A DNA stretch of 64,000 bases from Geosiphon pyriformis (GCA_016748015.1 JAAOMT010000727.1:333519-397518), one strand, 5' to 3'. Shown: positions 1-11,928, counted from the first letter of the stretch. Notes: a model not told the origin generated them from the sequence alone. Program-made: numbers and translations.

Positions 1-61
1 TCTACTTCTGATTGATTAATAACTATGCTAATATATATTCTCTTTATTTCTATGAATAACA
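1..61 (-). repeat. Element A 3' LTR, partial (window edge)
   Basis: The complement of 50-61 reads TGTTATTCATAG, the same LTR start seen as TGTTACTTATAG at 19577 and TGTTACTC at 6047. Only the first 61 bp of the LTR lie in the window. Confidence 0.85.
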
Positions 62-78
62 TTATTCCCTTCTTTTAA
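62..78 (-). other. Element A polypurine tract
   Basis: On the minus strand the bases just before the 3' LTR read AAAAGAAGGGAATAA, a purine-rich run in the expected place for plus-strand DNA priming. Element B has AAAAAGAAAGAATAA in the same position. Confidence 0.7.
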
Positions 79-734
79 TATTGAGCTCCATTGAAATCTA
101 ACTCTGTTAATTCCCCTTCTTGAAGTATTTCCTGAATTTCATTTTCAAGAATTATTTGTGTTATTTGAGTCTGTAATTCTTCAAATTGAGCATTAGTGAT
201 CTTTCCTAATTGATTACTGATAACCATATCCATTGTTTTGTTGAGTAAGATTTCTGGTCAATCCTGAAATGCTATGTGTATTTGGTATATGGCTCGGGCT
301 TGTGTGGATAAGTTGTTCTTTCCCACAAAATGTTCTAATTGTTGTAGTATTCTTGTGTCGAATAATTGCTTTGTTTTATTCGTATATAGATTCTGGATAT
401 TCACGTGTTGTTCCAAGTAAAAATAACAATAGTTTCTTGAAAATTGTTGTATCCATCAATTCCAAGTTTCTTTAGTCAACTCTTGGTATAGTAACTCTTT
501 TGTCAACTCTTTTATTGCTAATTTTACTTTCGCAATGATTTTGTCAACAGTATTTTCTGTTTTCTTTTGTATTCTATGTGGCAATGTCTTTTTAGTGTCT
601 TGATATTAGATAGTTTGTTGATTAATTATAATTTCCATCTCTTGGTGTTGAATTAATTGAAAGAGTTGTTGTGCTAGTGAGTAGATGTTGTTTGTAATTT
701 CCATTTTTCTGATATTTCTTGTCATGTCTACTAT
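75..734 (-). pseudogene. Element A 3' ORF / pol C-terminal extension
   Basis: A reading frame of 220 codons between integrase and 3' LTR, ending ...GAQY and stop 17 bp before the LTR. Codon 4 (723-725) is the first ATG; the upstream codon equivalent to B's start is ATA here. The frame is the same as that of integrase, with a 55-codon spacer holding three stops. It starts with the short motif NIRKMEIT, then LAQQLFQLIQHQE, and ends in an alpha-helical, charged stretch with coiled-coil character. At least four in-frame stops are present. Element B has the same region with the same length apart from one inserted base. I recognise no domain; it could be a separate accessory ORF or a very long integrase tail. 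Confidence 0.6.
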
Positions 735-899
735 GTCTTTATATATTCTTTTGATGGATTAATTTAACGTGTTGTTGTCAATGATGATAATTGGTTCCAA
801 ATCTCATGGAATTTTCTCTGGTTGAACTAGTATCTTCTGTACTTCTAATTGTGGAATATTACTGGTGGATGGTGGTGTGATGTTGTGGTATAGTTTCAG

Positions 900-2010
900 T
901 CAATCTCCATGTGCTGCTTTGGTTAAAATTTTGTTATCCAGTCTTAATTTGTAAGCTCCATTCCCTAGAATTTCTTCTATGTGAAATGGTCCATCCCATT
1001 TGGGGTCAAATTTTCCACTCCATTGTTTTTCTGCTTTGGTACAATGTAAGAGTACTTTGTCTTCAATCTTGAATTTAACTGGTTTGTCTGGTAGTTGATT
1101 ATTATGTCTTTCTTTCTGTTTCTCTTGTAACTTTTGTATGTTATCAGCTGCTCTTTTTTGTTTGTTTTCTAATGTTTCTATTAAGTCATATGTTTTTTTT
1201 AACAATGTTTCTTGGAAATTTTTTTCTGTTATTGGTTCAGTTAGATATGGGTTAATCTCTATCTCAACTGGTAATGTTGCTGTTCTACTGTATATCAATT
1301 CAAATAGTGTTGCTTGTGTGGTGTCTTGCTTTATTGTCCGATAAACAAATAATACTGATGGTATGAACAAATCTCATTCATCCTGGTTTTTTTGGCTGAG
1401 TTTCATTATTGCTTCACACAATGTTCTATTAAATCTTTCAACTAATCCATTGGTTTGTGGATGGTATGGTGATAATAGTGGTCTCTTAATTCCGAATCTT
1501 TGGCTTAGTTCTGCTAATGTTCTATTCACAAAATGGGTTCTTTGGTCTAATAATAGTTCTTTTGGACATCCATGTCGACAAATCAGATCTTGATAGACAA
1601 ATTTGGCAACAAATTCTGCATCTACTCTTTGAATTGCTTTGGCTTCTGGCCATTTAGTAAGATAGTCCATGGCTGCTGCAATATATCTGTTGCCTCTGCT
1701 GGTAATTGTCAATGGTCCAACTAAATCGATTCTAATGCAATCAAATAGTTGTCCCACTTTGATTGGTTTCAATAGTTTGCTGGGTTTTGTTCCTCCTCTT
1801 CTTTGACAAGCATCACAATTTTGCACATATTAGATGATATCTGGATATATTGATGGCCAATAGTATTTCTTTCTGGTTCTTTTCATGGTTGTTTCTTTAT
1901 GAAAATGTCCTGTAGTTGGATCTGAATACATGTTGAACAGTATTGTCTCTTTTTCTGGCTCTGTAATTACTCTTGTTAGTTGATTTAAATCTTTTATATT
2001 TTTTTGATAA
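900..2010 (-). pseudogene. Element A integrase
   Basis: Gypsy integrase. The zinc-binding H2C2 region ends in NCDACQRRGG (about 1790-1825), and the core has IDLVGPLTI (first Asp), LDQRTHFVN (second Asp) and NGLVERFNRT (Glu), so the DDE triad is visible. The C-terminal part has the usual barrel-like sequence (KWDGPFHIEEILGNGAYKL). It ends at a TGA at 900-902. Frames 1374-1826 and 900-1370 are open; other stops interrupt the N-terminal part, for instance around 1826-1830. It would insert the element cDNA into chromatin; here it is inactive as a whole protein. Confidence 0.88.
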
Positions 2011-2129
2011 AGTATATTTTGGTGAGTGATAAAATATTTGGATTGTTGTTTGATCCTCTTTTGTTCTGGTTAAGATAATTTCTCCTTGAACTGTTGAGTA
2101 TCTATATAATGTTGAAGTTGTTGATATTT

Positions 2130-3600
2130 TTGTGTGTTCATTTTTTGTTATATTTTCATAAGTATTGTTTTGGTTTTGTTATATTTTTGGGTTGAAATGT
2201 TCTTAGATTTGTTTCATTTTCGACAAACTGTCAGCATTTTCATTGTTTTTTCTTTTTTTATAATGTACTGTATAATTAAATGGTAAAAGTTCTATTTTCT
2301 ATCTGGCATGTCGATCATCTGCAAATTCTTGTTTCTAAATTGAAGTCAATCTTTTGTGATCCATATATATTTCAAATTTTTGGCTCAAGTATTCTCTCCA
2401 TTTTATGACTGCTCAATAGATTGTTAAGTATTCCAATGCTGATGTTCCATAGTTCTTTTCAGCTGGACTTAAGCTTCTATTGGCATAAGTTACTGAATGT
2501 TCTTTTCCATCTGGTTTTTTTTGTGATAGTACTGCTCCCAATGCTTGACCTGATGCATTGGTGGTGATTATAAATAGTTTGCTGTAATCTGGATACATCA
2601 ATACTAGAGCTTGGATAAGCTTTCTTCTTAATGTGTCAAATGCTTCTTGTTGAGCTTTGGTCTATTCATACTTCACATTTTTGGTCTGTAGATGGTGAAA
2701 TGGCTGAGCCAGTTTTGAAAAGTCTTTGATAAAATGACGATAATAGTCTGCAAAACCTAAAAATGCTCTTAGTTCTGTCAAGTTGGTTGGTACCAAAAAG
2801 TTCTTAACTACTTCAATCTTGTCTGGACCCATTTTGATTTCATCTTTGCTCACTACATGTCCCAAAAACTTGAGTTCAGTTTTTCCAAAAAAACATTTGG
2901 TTGTGTTTAGTTTCAATCTTGATCTTTTCAACCTTTCAAACACTTATTAGAGATAATACAGATGATTATCAAATGTTTTTGAGAACACATTGGTGTCATC
3001 CAAGTATACAACTACTGATTTTTATAGTAATCCAGTATAGACAATTTTCATGAGCCATTGGAATGTTGCTGGAGCATTCATCAAGCCAAATGACATAACT
3101 TCAAACTCAAAATTTTCTTCTTTTGTGGTAAATGCTGTTTTTTTTTTGTTGGCTGGATCCATGGCTACTTGCCAGTAATCACTATCTAAGTCCAGTGTTA
3201 AGAACTATTTATTTCTTCCAAAAGCATCAAATAATTCTTGGATCTTTGGAGTTGGATAGCTATTACCTTTTGTTACTTTATTCAGTTTCTAATAGTCTAT
3301 ACAAAAACGGATTTTTCCATTCTTCTTATGGACTAGTACTACTGGTGATGATCATGGACTCATTGATGGCTGAATTAGTCTGTTGTCAAGCATCCGGTTG
3401 ATTTCTTGTTGAATGATCTCATGGCTAGCTGGTGGTACTCTGTATGCTCTTTGTTTAATTGGCATTGCATTTCTAGTCTTGATCTGATGTTGGATGATAT
3501 TGGTTCGGCCAAATTCATTTTTGCTAGCAAAGATGTCCTTGAAATTGTTGAGTAACATCTTGAGTTGCATCCATTAAAGTGGATCTAGATTCCCTATGTT
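2130..3600 (-). pseudogene. Element A reverse transcriptase and RNase H
   Basis: Order on the minus strand: RT fingers (YRVPPASHEI, 3352-3570), LDLDSDYWQVAMD with the first catalytic Asp (about 3180), YLDDTNVFSKTF with an intact YxDD box (about 3000), then thumb/connection FLGFADYYRHFIKDFS, and RNase H with TNASGQALGAVLSQ (2413-2601). The first RNase H residue, usually Asp in TDAS, is Asn. Several nonsense codons break the frame, one of them a TAG in place of the Trp codon that B keeps in NKWFSMLDLD. The protein is a typical gypsy pol segment that copied genomic RNA into DNA in cytoplasmic particles. Confidence 0.88.
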
Positions 3601-3900
3601 CATTTGTTCTAATTGTTCTGATTGGAGCAGAAAACATTTACTTCATCCATAGATAGTTTGTGATGTAATGTTTACATATCCACAAAGCTATGGAAAATCT
3701 GGAATGTGATTTGGTGGTTGATTCTCAACTTCAGTGGTCAAATATCCAATAATAGTTCCCTTTGGTATTTCAATGACACTTCCGGTTGTGTTGTAGATGG
3801 GAATTTTGATGTTTTTAGGGCTTTTGACTGATATGTAGAGGTTAGTAAGTCCAATCTCTCCTGATTCGCAAATAGTGGCTTCTGTTTCAAACAACTGAGC
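3601..3900 (-). pseudogene. Element A linker between dUTPase and RT
   Basis: Open from 3894 to 3688: a beta-rich stretch IGLTNLYISVKSPKNIKIPI then GTIIGYLTTEVENQPP. The same segment lies between dUTPase and RT in element B (11470-11880). Gypsy polyproteins often have such a region ahead of RT; no catalytic motif is seen. Confidence 0.55.
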
Positions 3901-4428
3901 CTAATTCTTTACTTTTCTTTTTATAGGTAATATATACTGGTCATATGATGGAATGGAAATTGATTGATGGGTTGAGATAATTTCTTCTTTGTCAATAACC
4001 TCTTCTTTCACCATATTAACTAATATATCTATTTTACCCATTGATCCGAATTCCTGTATCCTTCTAGTAGTAATTTCTAATTCTTCCCTGTTTCCCACTG
4101 ACACTAATTGAGCTATTTTTTCCAGAAGTAGGAATATTGCTTGTGTTATTTTTTTGTTTGGTCCTATGATATAGGCCTTTTCAGAATCATTTTGTAGCAT
4201 AACAATGATATTTTCTACATACCCTGTGTCAATTATTCTTTCTATGATGTTGATTCCCTTTTTTGCTAAACTATTTCTAGATGCTAACTGGACCATGATT
4301 GTTGCTAGAATTTTCAGAGCTATTTTAAGATCAATACATGTATGCAAATTTGGTTCCAGTTTTATGGCTTCTTTTCCTGGATATCTCAGATCAAACCCTG
4401 TGTCAGTATCATGTGCACGTTTTGGCAT
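3901..4428 (-). CDS. Element A dUTPase-like domain (part of pol)
   Basis: An open frame of 175 codons whose motifs follow the order of trimeric dUTPases: motif 1 DTDTGFDLRY, motif 2 LASRNSLAKKGI, motif 3 RIIDTGYVENI (catalytic Asp and substrate-binding Tyr kept), motif 4 NKKITQAIF, motif 5 IQEFGSMGK. Known dUTPases hydrolyse dUTP to dUMP and pyrophosphate and keep uracil out of new DNA. The domain sits between the Cys-rich module and RT, unlike ordinary gypsy elements. Substitutions in motif 3 (Gly to Arg) and motif 5 (RG to RR) may have weakened it. It is the longest open piece of element A. Confidence 0.85.
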   Translation of the reverse strand: MPKRAHDTDTGFDLRYPGKEAIKLEPNLHTCIDLKIALKILATIMVQLASRNSLAKKGINIIERIIDTGYVENIIVMLQNDSEKAYIIGPNKKITQAIFLLLEKIAQLVSVGNREELEITTRRIQEFGSMGKIDILVNMVKEEVIDKEEIISTHQSISIPSYDQYILPIKRKVKN

Positions 4429-4679
4429 GAAACCTTTATTATTATCACTATACTATTTGAGTTCCTGTTCCTTGAAGAGATCAGGAAGTGCAATAAATGT
4501 TTCGGGTTTGAATTGGAGTTTGAATTGTCATAATTTTCATTGCCATTTGAAGCAGAGCTGGAACCGTTGTTTTTGTTATTGTCATTGTCAGAGTTTGAAT
4601 TGGGATTGAAAGTTGATTCCGATTCTGATGCACAGCTGTTGATTGGTTTTTCATCTTCTGGGATTGTGTAGATCATGTA

Positions 4680-5340
4680 TGGTGGTAAATTGTAAATGAG
4701 ATTACACTCATTACAATACTAGAAGTCACATGAAATCAAACAGTGGTCACATAGTTGAGTGTTAATTTCTTCTAAGTGTTGTTTCTGCTCTTCTATTGTA
4801 GATGCTAATTGCTGGTAATGTTTATAGAATTCTTCTGGATCGTCTTTGATGTTGCCAAAGATGTCAAAAGTTTGGACATATTTAGGTTCAGGAAGAAATA
4901 AAGAATTGTTTTTTATTTCCAGTAATTCGCTGATTGTTGTGCCTTCTGCTTTCACATATGCCATTCTCCAAAGTTCATGTTTGTCATGGAGATATTCTTC
5001 TAATTGTCATAATGTTTTTTTCCATGCATCATCGATTGGTGTTCCTTTGCATACCCAGTTGTTTATTAAGATGGTTTATTGGCATGTCTTGTTGTACATT
5101 CCTCTTCATCCAGGAATGTTATTCCACATTTCTTCATCAGGCAAGATAGTTCCACATACAAAACATGGTTGATTGTCCCACTTTCCTTGTCATTTCGGTC
5201 ATCCAAAGCATTCTATAATGCATGCGCAGCAGTAAAATTTAGTGGCCATTGAATATTCCTTATTGTCACTACAGCACACGCCCATTGACGACAATTTCTT
5301 GCCACAATCAACACATATTAGCTTTGGTCAATGATAATTA
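4680..5340 (-). pseudogene. Element A Cys-rich (CxxC) module
   Basis: Read on the minus strand: ICVDCGKKLSSMG, then CC, FYCCAC, PCFVCG, further on a charged helical part (FYKHYQQLASTIEEQKQHLE) and finally CDHC...CNEC. At least five CxxC pairs suggest several zinc-binding ribbons. A low-complexity Asn/Ser/Asp tract (4500-4640) joins it to the dUTPase. Several stops interrupt it (near 5190, 5090, 5000 and 4720). Element B carries the same module. I do not recognise it as a named domain. Confidence 0.65.
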
Positions 5341-5744
5341 GTTGGTGGTAATGGATAAATGTGTGAGTTATGAGTAGTGGTGTTGGTAAGTATTGTTTCT
5401 TCTTCCTTCTTTTTTCCCTTCCTTTTATTGTTTTCTTTGCTTTCTTTCCATTTCCAGCTCGATGTCAGTTTGTCATTATTGGTCCAAGTCAGGTTATCTG
5501 TTTCTCAGGTAAGTTCTGCTCTTTGTTTTCCTTTCCCATTGTTGTTGTCGTTCCAAGAAGGTATTGGCAGCAGTTCGTTGTGGTCGACATTGACCCATGA
5601 TACTTGATATGCTTCTCACATTGGTTTGTTTTCTTCCTCCTCAAATTTGATAAGTAGTGTTGTTGTCTTGATGTTGCTGGGTTTAAAATGGCCACACATT
5701 GCTAAAACTTATGTGTGTTGGCCATTTTGGCTGAGTTGGAGTTC

Positions 5745-6046
5745 TTAAGTCATCCAATCGAGCATAGCATTGGTTTTGAATAGCCAGTCATTACCAACTA
5801 GTGCTTGGTATTGGGTGGCTTCCATCACCAGAACTTTGATGGATACTATGATGCTATTGACTTCAATTGGGAAGTCATTAATTTCGCAAATTGGGGTTTT
5901 GGTGGCTCTATCCATGGTGATAATTCTGGTACTGGCAGCACAATTAACTCGGTGACCTAATTGATTCATAAGTTGTTGTGTAATGATGCTGCCTGCTAAA
6001 CCACTGTCAAGGATTAATTTGATGGAGTGGCCATCGACCTTAGTGT
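5745..6046 (-). pseudogene. Element A protease, C-terminal part
   Basis: Retropepsin-like aspartic protease: KVDGHSIKLILDSGLAGSII contains the catalytic D-S-G, followed by the second hydrophobic strand and ALVGNDWL near the C-terminus. The N-terminal codons are on the far side of element B (16244 onward). The reading frame up to the junction is open. The region 5341-5744 that follows holds a poorly conserved linker with stops. It would have cleaved gag and pol in the particle. Confidence 0.85.
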
Positions 6047-6921
6047 TGTTACTCAAAGAAATATAGGAAATATATTAGTCTAATTATTAGCCAATCAGAA
6101 GTAGGCATAGTAAATGTGGAATTTCAGGATTCCTTTCAGAAATTGCAGGATTCCAGGAATTTCAGGATTCCCCAACGAGAAATTACAGGATTCCTCTCAA
6201 AGAAATTGCAGGATTCCAGGAATTCCAGGATTTCTGTCGTGAAAAATTGAGGAATTGAGGAATCTCAATTATGTATATATAGCAGTAGTGTTAGAAACAG
6301 AAAAAAAAAGAATCAATACCACAGAATTCTTGGCCTAGAGATGCAATCATCAAATAAAAAAATTAATTATTTCATATTTCAAATTCACTCCCCACTATCA
6401 ACCCTTCATGTTGATAGTAATTGATACTTAACCACACTGGAACAATAGTTCTTGATCATGGCTATTGATGGGATACTAATCTGCAAATTGCCTTGGCTTA
6501 TTTCTTTGCTTTCTTTATTTTCTTTTATTTCTTTTTCTTTATTTTATTTTGATTTGTTGTTGTATACTAATTGATTAAAGATTAAGCGCTGAGTTATTGA
6601 CGTCAAAGATAGCCTGGTAAAAGACCCAGAAATAAGGGTAAGATTTTATATATTATCGGATAGCTTACCAGAAGGGCATGACTACCAGACTAAATCAGGC
6701 TACCACGCTGAGAAAGAAATTGGGAAAACTCTTGGAAAGATACATCTACTATCAACACTATTGAATCTCTGTTCATTATACAAAGAACTCCACCAAAACC
6801 TTCAGATCCATCAAAACCTTCAGATACAACACCTTCAGAATACTATCAACTGCAATTAGCTTTGAATACCAAGTTACAGGTTTGTTATTTAATTCAACAG
6901 CAGAAATAATCACCTGTAACA
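6047..6921 (+). repeat. Element B 5' LTR
   Basis: Begins TGTTACTC and ends CTGTAACA. It holds a cluster of GGATTCC/GGAATTCC repeats (6118-6240), a likely TATA box TATGTATATATAGC (about 6270), and a T-rich stretch (6500-6560). It ends three bases before the primer binding site. Confidence 0.9.
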
Positions 6922-6923
6922 TT

Positions 6924-6941
6924 TGGTGCTCCCTGTAAAGT
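6924..6941 (+). other. Element B primer binding site
   Basis: TGGTGCTCCCTGTAAAGT follows the LTR and begins with the complement of a tRNA CCA end. Element A has TGGTGCTCCCTGTGAGAT and element C TGGTGCTCTCTGTAAGGT at the same place, so related tRNAs probably prime all three. I cannot name the tRNA. Confidence 0.75.
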
Positions 6942-6983
6942 ATAATCTTACAGAGAACCAACACCGACAACACCAAACCAAAA

Positions 6984-8770
6984 ATGGCAGAATCAGAAAA
7001 CATAGGAGCAAACCATTTAGGATTCGCAAAATCCTTATTTCAACACTATTGTCAATATTTGGGATTAAACCACAATTATATATCCACTGAATCAGTCTTC
7101 AATTTCTATGTCAATGAAAAAATTTCCTCTTTATTAGGAACACCAGTGAATATTGAATCAGCAAGAGAAACTTTCTATAAAGAATTAATTCAAAACACCA
7201 ACCTACCAACAAATCATAATTTCACATCCATCATTACTGAGATCAACAAAGAAATTGAACAGCACACTTAACAAAGATATCCAATTACATATGCTAGTAA
7301 AGGCAAAGGAAAATTACAAACACCAGCAGTAACACCCAGAAAAATACAGCCACCTGCTTGGAAGAAAAACAGAGTTGAATCTCCAAGCAACCCATCCTAC
7401 CACTATACACTTGGAAGTGCCATCAACATATCATCAACAGACGTGTTCCCATCAACTGCGACATTAGCATTTGGACGATTTTTATTTCAAAGTAGACAAA
7501 AGAAAACAGAATTGCTATAACCATATGGCAAATACTTTGAGGGATTTAATTCGTGATCATCAACCCCATCAGAACTTTGATCACCACTGTCTCCACCAGA
7601 TTTCGGAATCTCTGATCTGTGGAAAGCAACAGAATCAGAAAAAGAGGAAGAAGAATTAGAGGATCAAAAATTCACTTACCAAAACTCGATCACTAAAAAC
7701 CCGGAAGTTGAAACCCCGAATCTTTAAGCTCAGCAAAAATTAAATATAGAAAATTTGGAAATCGGAACTCTGAATCAGCAAAGGCAGAACAATCCAAACC
7801 CCGAATTAATTAATCAGCAAAACTTCCGGTAATCATCATCGATCAACCACCAATTAATCCAATAGCCGAACCCATACAACAGTCACTTCAACTACCACCC
7901 CAACACCCAGTACAACAACAACTGCTTTAACAGCCACCACAACCACCTAACTTAGATCCAATGGCCTATGCACCAATCGCAAAACTCGACAACTTTACTG
8001 GCAAAGAGAATGACGCTCAAGTATGGCTGAATGATGTAGAAAAAGCCATCGCAGCCAACAGATGGAATGACGCCCAAGCAATGCAAGCCATTCTCTACTT
8101 TCTCAAAGATACCACTGATTCATGGTATCAGAGTTTGGTTAATAAATCACAAGATTTCAATGCCTTCAAAGCAGAATTCCTAAGATACTTCAGCAACAAT
8201 AACAGCATCAATCGCCTAGTTAATGCATTTATTACCATAAAACAAGGAGAAACTGAAGTAGTCACCACTTACCTGAAATGCTTCCATCAAAACCTATGCC
8301 AAATTCAAGCAATTGATGCCAATTATTTCACAGCATCACAGATACTCAATCAGTTTATCCGTGGTCTGCGCAGCAGCATCTTGCAACATGTACGTCCATT
8401 GCATCCAGGTACCTTTCAAGATACAGTTACATGTACCAAAGATTTTGAATCCGCCAAGTCAGAGGCTAACCACGCCCAAGCCATTAATCTAGTAATGAAC
8501 GGATTATCTGAATTGAATTCCAAATTGGAGAAGTTCAATGAATCAATTAATAAGAGATTGGAAGGATACTTAGCTGACAATTATGCCATTTATCAGTCTC
8601 TACAATGATACAATCATCAAGGAAACTCTAATCGTGCCCAAAATCAATCTCATCTATTTTCATTGACCAATCAACAGTGGCAACAGAAAACACGTATCTG
8701 TCACTATTGTGGTAAACAAGGACATATCCAAATGGACTGTCGCCAGTGTCTAAATAACCAACAATCGGGA
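6984..8770 (+). pseudogene. Element B gag
   Basis: Starts at ATG 6984 (MAESENIGANHLGF), about 40 bp after the primer site. An N-terminal helical region (6984-7271) ends in a TAA; a Pro/Gln-rich linker with stops and a probable frameshift follows (7272-7950). The gag core is open for 215 codons (7961-8608), with YAPIAKLDNFTGKENDAQVW at its start and WYQSL...FLRYF, typical of retrotransposon gag. A zinc knuckle CHYCGKQGHIQMDC (8699-8740) is intact (CX2CX4HX4C). The protein would form the particle and bind RNA. The copy is broken by several stops. Confidence 0.88.
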
Positions 8771-9339
8771 AATCAATATTGAAATCCCGATTGCCGGTTC
8801 CAAACTCCAAATCATTATCCAAATCAGAGTTAAGACCAATATCGAAATAATTACCTGCCAATAACACAGCAACCAATCTATCAACTGCCAGTATATCAAC
8901 CTCTGATTCATCAGCCACAGTCACAAGTAATATATCAACCACAGCCACCAATCATCTATCAAACTTCACCAATTCAAACACCACCCCAGAACTCAGCTTA
9001 AATAACACCAAGCAACCCTCAGTCCAGAGTCACTCAAAACTAGAGATCGGCAATAGTTGTTTACCAACCGATCCCCAGTTTGCTAAACTCACCATCAGGA
9101 TCACGCACCTAGAATTTGGATACTAGTCGCATTCAAAACCCAAATTCCCAATACTATTTAAGTCTTTTGGTTACCTCAGAAGATACCACATCCAACAACA
9201 TGGAATTCAATCAGCATGTACTTACCAACACAATTCTACTGGCAACCATCTCTAGTGACGAATTCCTAGCAGCCATCTTTTCGAACTCAAAAAAAACACA
9301 CCAATACTGTTATTCAGTAGAGCCGCCCTTGAAGAAAAA

Positions 9340-9720
9340 CCCATAACAGCCATATACACGGATGCTAGAGTTGATGGTCACTCCATCAAACTCATCCTAG
9401 ATAGTGGATCAGCTGGCAGCATAATCACAAGACAGCTCATGGATCAATTAGGTCACTGAGTTGATTGAACTGTCAGTACTAGAATCATCACTGCTGATGG
9501 CACCACCAAAACACCTATCAGCGAAATAGATGATTTCTCTATAGAAATTAATGGCATCATAGTACCCATCAAAGTCTTAGTAATGGACATCACCCAATAC
9601 CAAGCCCTAGTTGGTAATAACTAGCTGTCCAAAACCAACGCTGTGCTCGATTGGACAACCCAAGAGTTAATACTCAGCCAGAATGGAAGACACACATGAG
9701 TACCAGCAATGTGTGGCCAC
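9340..9720 (+). pseudogene. Element B protease
   Basis: Aspartic protease with VDGHSIKLILDSGSAGSII (Asp-Ser-Gly at about 9400) and ALVGNN near the end. In-frame stops lie after LMDQLGH and at the Trp expected in the GNDWL motif. It is preceded by a short gag-pro linker and followed by an open charged stretch (9709-9960), which leads into the Cys-rich module. Confidence 0.82.
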
Positions 9721-10062
9721 TTTAAGGCTACCAACACCATGGCACCACTAATCGACCTCAACGAAGAGAAACCAAAGCCTACCTGGGAAGCTTACCAAGT
9801 GTCATGGGCTGACGAAAAGCACAATAAACTACCACCAATACTCTTCTGGGATGACAACAACAAGGAAAAAGGGAAACAAAAGAAAGAACTTACCTGGGAA
9901 ACCAATGATCTGACATGGACCAACAACAATGAGAGCGAACTGACTTCAAGCTGGGAATAAGAAGAGGACAAAGAAAATAAAGGAAAAGGAAAAGAAAAAG
10001 AGACCAACCAAACCACCACTGCTTATACTACTTACACTATACCACAGCAATCTATCTATCAT

Positions 10063-10730
10063 CGACCTAAGCTTATATGCATCGATTGTGGCAAAAAATT
10101 GTTGTCAATGGGCACATGCTGTGGGGATGATGAGGAATATTCAATAGCAACTAGATTCTATTGCCACCCATGCATCCTTGAATGCTTTGGAAAACCAAAA
10201 CAAATAGGAAAATAGGACAACCAGCCATGCTTAACTTGTGAAGAAACTCTATTGGATGAAGGAATATGGCATGACATTCCTGAACGTGAAGGAATGTGCA
10301 ACATATTGTGTCAATACATGATTCTGATCAGCAACTGGATTAAAAAGAGGACACCAATCGAAGCCGCTTGGCAAAGAGCAGTGTGACAATTAGACAGTTG
10401 TCCACATGACAACGATAAAATTTGGCGAATGGCACTCGCCAAAATCGAGGGAACAACATCAGAAGAGATAAAAACAATCAAAGACAACCCCCTAGAACCT
10501 TTAGAGCTTAACTGGGATGCAGAACCCATCATAAACCTCCTGGATCCGAAACAATTCCACAAACACTACCAAGAATTAGCACTCACAAGGAAAGAACAAG
10601 AACAACAATTAGAGCAGTTGAACATTCGACTATGTCAACACTGCCTAATTCCCTATGACTTTTAGTATTGTGATAAGTGTGACCTCATTTACAATCCACC
10701 ACCATGCATGATCTACACAATCCCTGAAAA
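10063..10730 (+). pseudogene. Element B Cys-rich (CxxC) module
   Basis: Reads LICIDCGKKLLSMGTCC, FYCHPCILECFG, PCLTCEETL, then a helical charged part (10429-10665, open) ending LCQHC, and CDKC. The spacing of CxxC pairs equals that in element A, so this is an inherited part of the polyprotein. It is followed by an acidic Asn/Asp/Ser linker to about 10900. Stops occur at about 10213, 10384 and 10663. A zinc-binding role is inferred from the cysteines only. Confidence 0.65.
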
Positions 10731-10959
10731 GGAAGAACCAATCAGCAGTTGTGCATCAGAATTAGAATCGCCGATCAATCACGATTCAAACTTCGACAAT
10801 GATGATGACAACAACGGTTCAAGCTCTGTTTAAAATTGCAATGACAATGACAATAATTCCAACTCAGATTCAAACTCTGATTTAAACTACGAACAATACA
10901 TTGCACTACCAGATCTCTCCAAGGAACAAGAGTTGAAATGGTATAATAACAATAGAGAA

Positions 10960-11400
10960 GGTATTATGCCAGAATGTGCGCATGATACTGATGCAGGGTT
11001 TGATCTGAGATACTCAGAAAAAGATGCCATCAAATTGGAACCACATTCACGCATCTGCATTGATCTGAAAATAGCACTAGAAATACTGGCAACAACAATG
11101 GTTTAATTAGCATCTAGGAGTAGTTTAGCGAAAAAAGAGATTAATATAAGAGGAGGAATAATTGATGCGGGATATGTAAGAAATATCATCGCCATGCTAC
11201 AAAATAATTCAGAAAAAGCCTATATAATAGAGCCCAATGAAAAGATAGCACAGGCAATATTCCTGCCTCTGGTTAGAATAGCTCAATTAGTATCAGTGAG
11301 AAATAGGAGGGAATTAGGAATAACAGTAAGAGGGATACAAGAATTTGGATCAATGGGTAGAATAGATGTACTAGTTAATATGACTAAGGAAGAAATTGTT
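10960..11400 (+). pseudogene. Element B dUTPase-like domain
   Basis: Motifs in order: DTDAGFDLRY, LASRSSLAKKEI, GIIDAGYVRNI, NEKIAQAIF and RGIQEFGSMGR, matching dUTPase motifs 1 to 5. One TAA (11104-11106) replaces the Gln codon that element A keeps just before motif 2; after it the frame is open from 11194 through the linker to 11889. Motifs 3 and 5 are closer to the dUTPase consensus than in A. Known function of the family: dUTP to dUMP plus pyrophosphate. Confidence 0.85.
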
Positions 11401-11928
11401 GGCCAAGGAGAAATTATCTCAACCGGTCAAGTTATTTCTATCCCACCATATAGCCAGTACATGCTAGCAATAGAAAGGAAAGAAAAAGAGCAAAAACAAA
11501 TTTTTGAAGCTGAAGCAAACCTTTGTGAATCAGAGAAGATTGGGTTGATCAATCTTTACATACCAGCCAAAAACTGTAGCAGCATAAAAATTCTCATCTA
11601 CAACAACACTGGCAATATCATCAACATACTAGAAGGAACCACCATTAGATATTTAATTACAGAAATAGAAAACCAACCACCAAATCTCATTCCAGACTTT
11701 CCACAACTTTGTGGATATGTTGACATTACATCACAAACAATCTATGGACGAGACGAATGTTATTTGCTTCAACCAGAACAATTGGAACAAATGAACATGG
11801 GAAACTTGGATCTACTCCAATATATGCAGCTTAAGATGTCACTCAACCAGTTCAATAACATCTTTGCCAGCGAAAATGAGTTTGGCTGAACCGACATCAT
11901 CCAGTATCAGATCAAGACTGAAGATGCA
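11401..11928 (+). pseudogene. Element B linker between dUTPase and RT
   Basis: Open frame, continuous with the dUTPase, containing GLINLYIPAKNCSSIKILIY and then QLKMSLNQFNNIFASENEFG, the usual lead-in to gypsy RT. A TGA at 11887-11889 separates it from RT. Confidence 0.55.
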
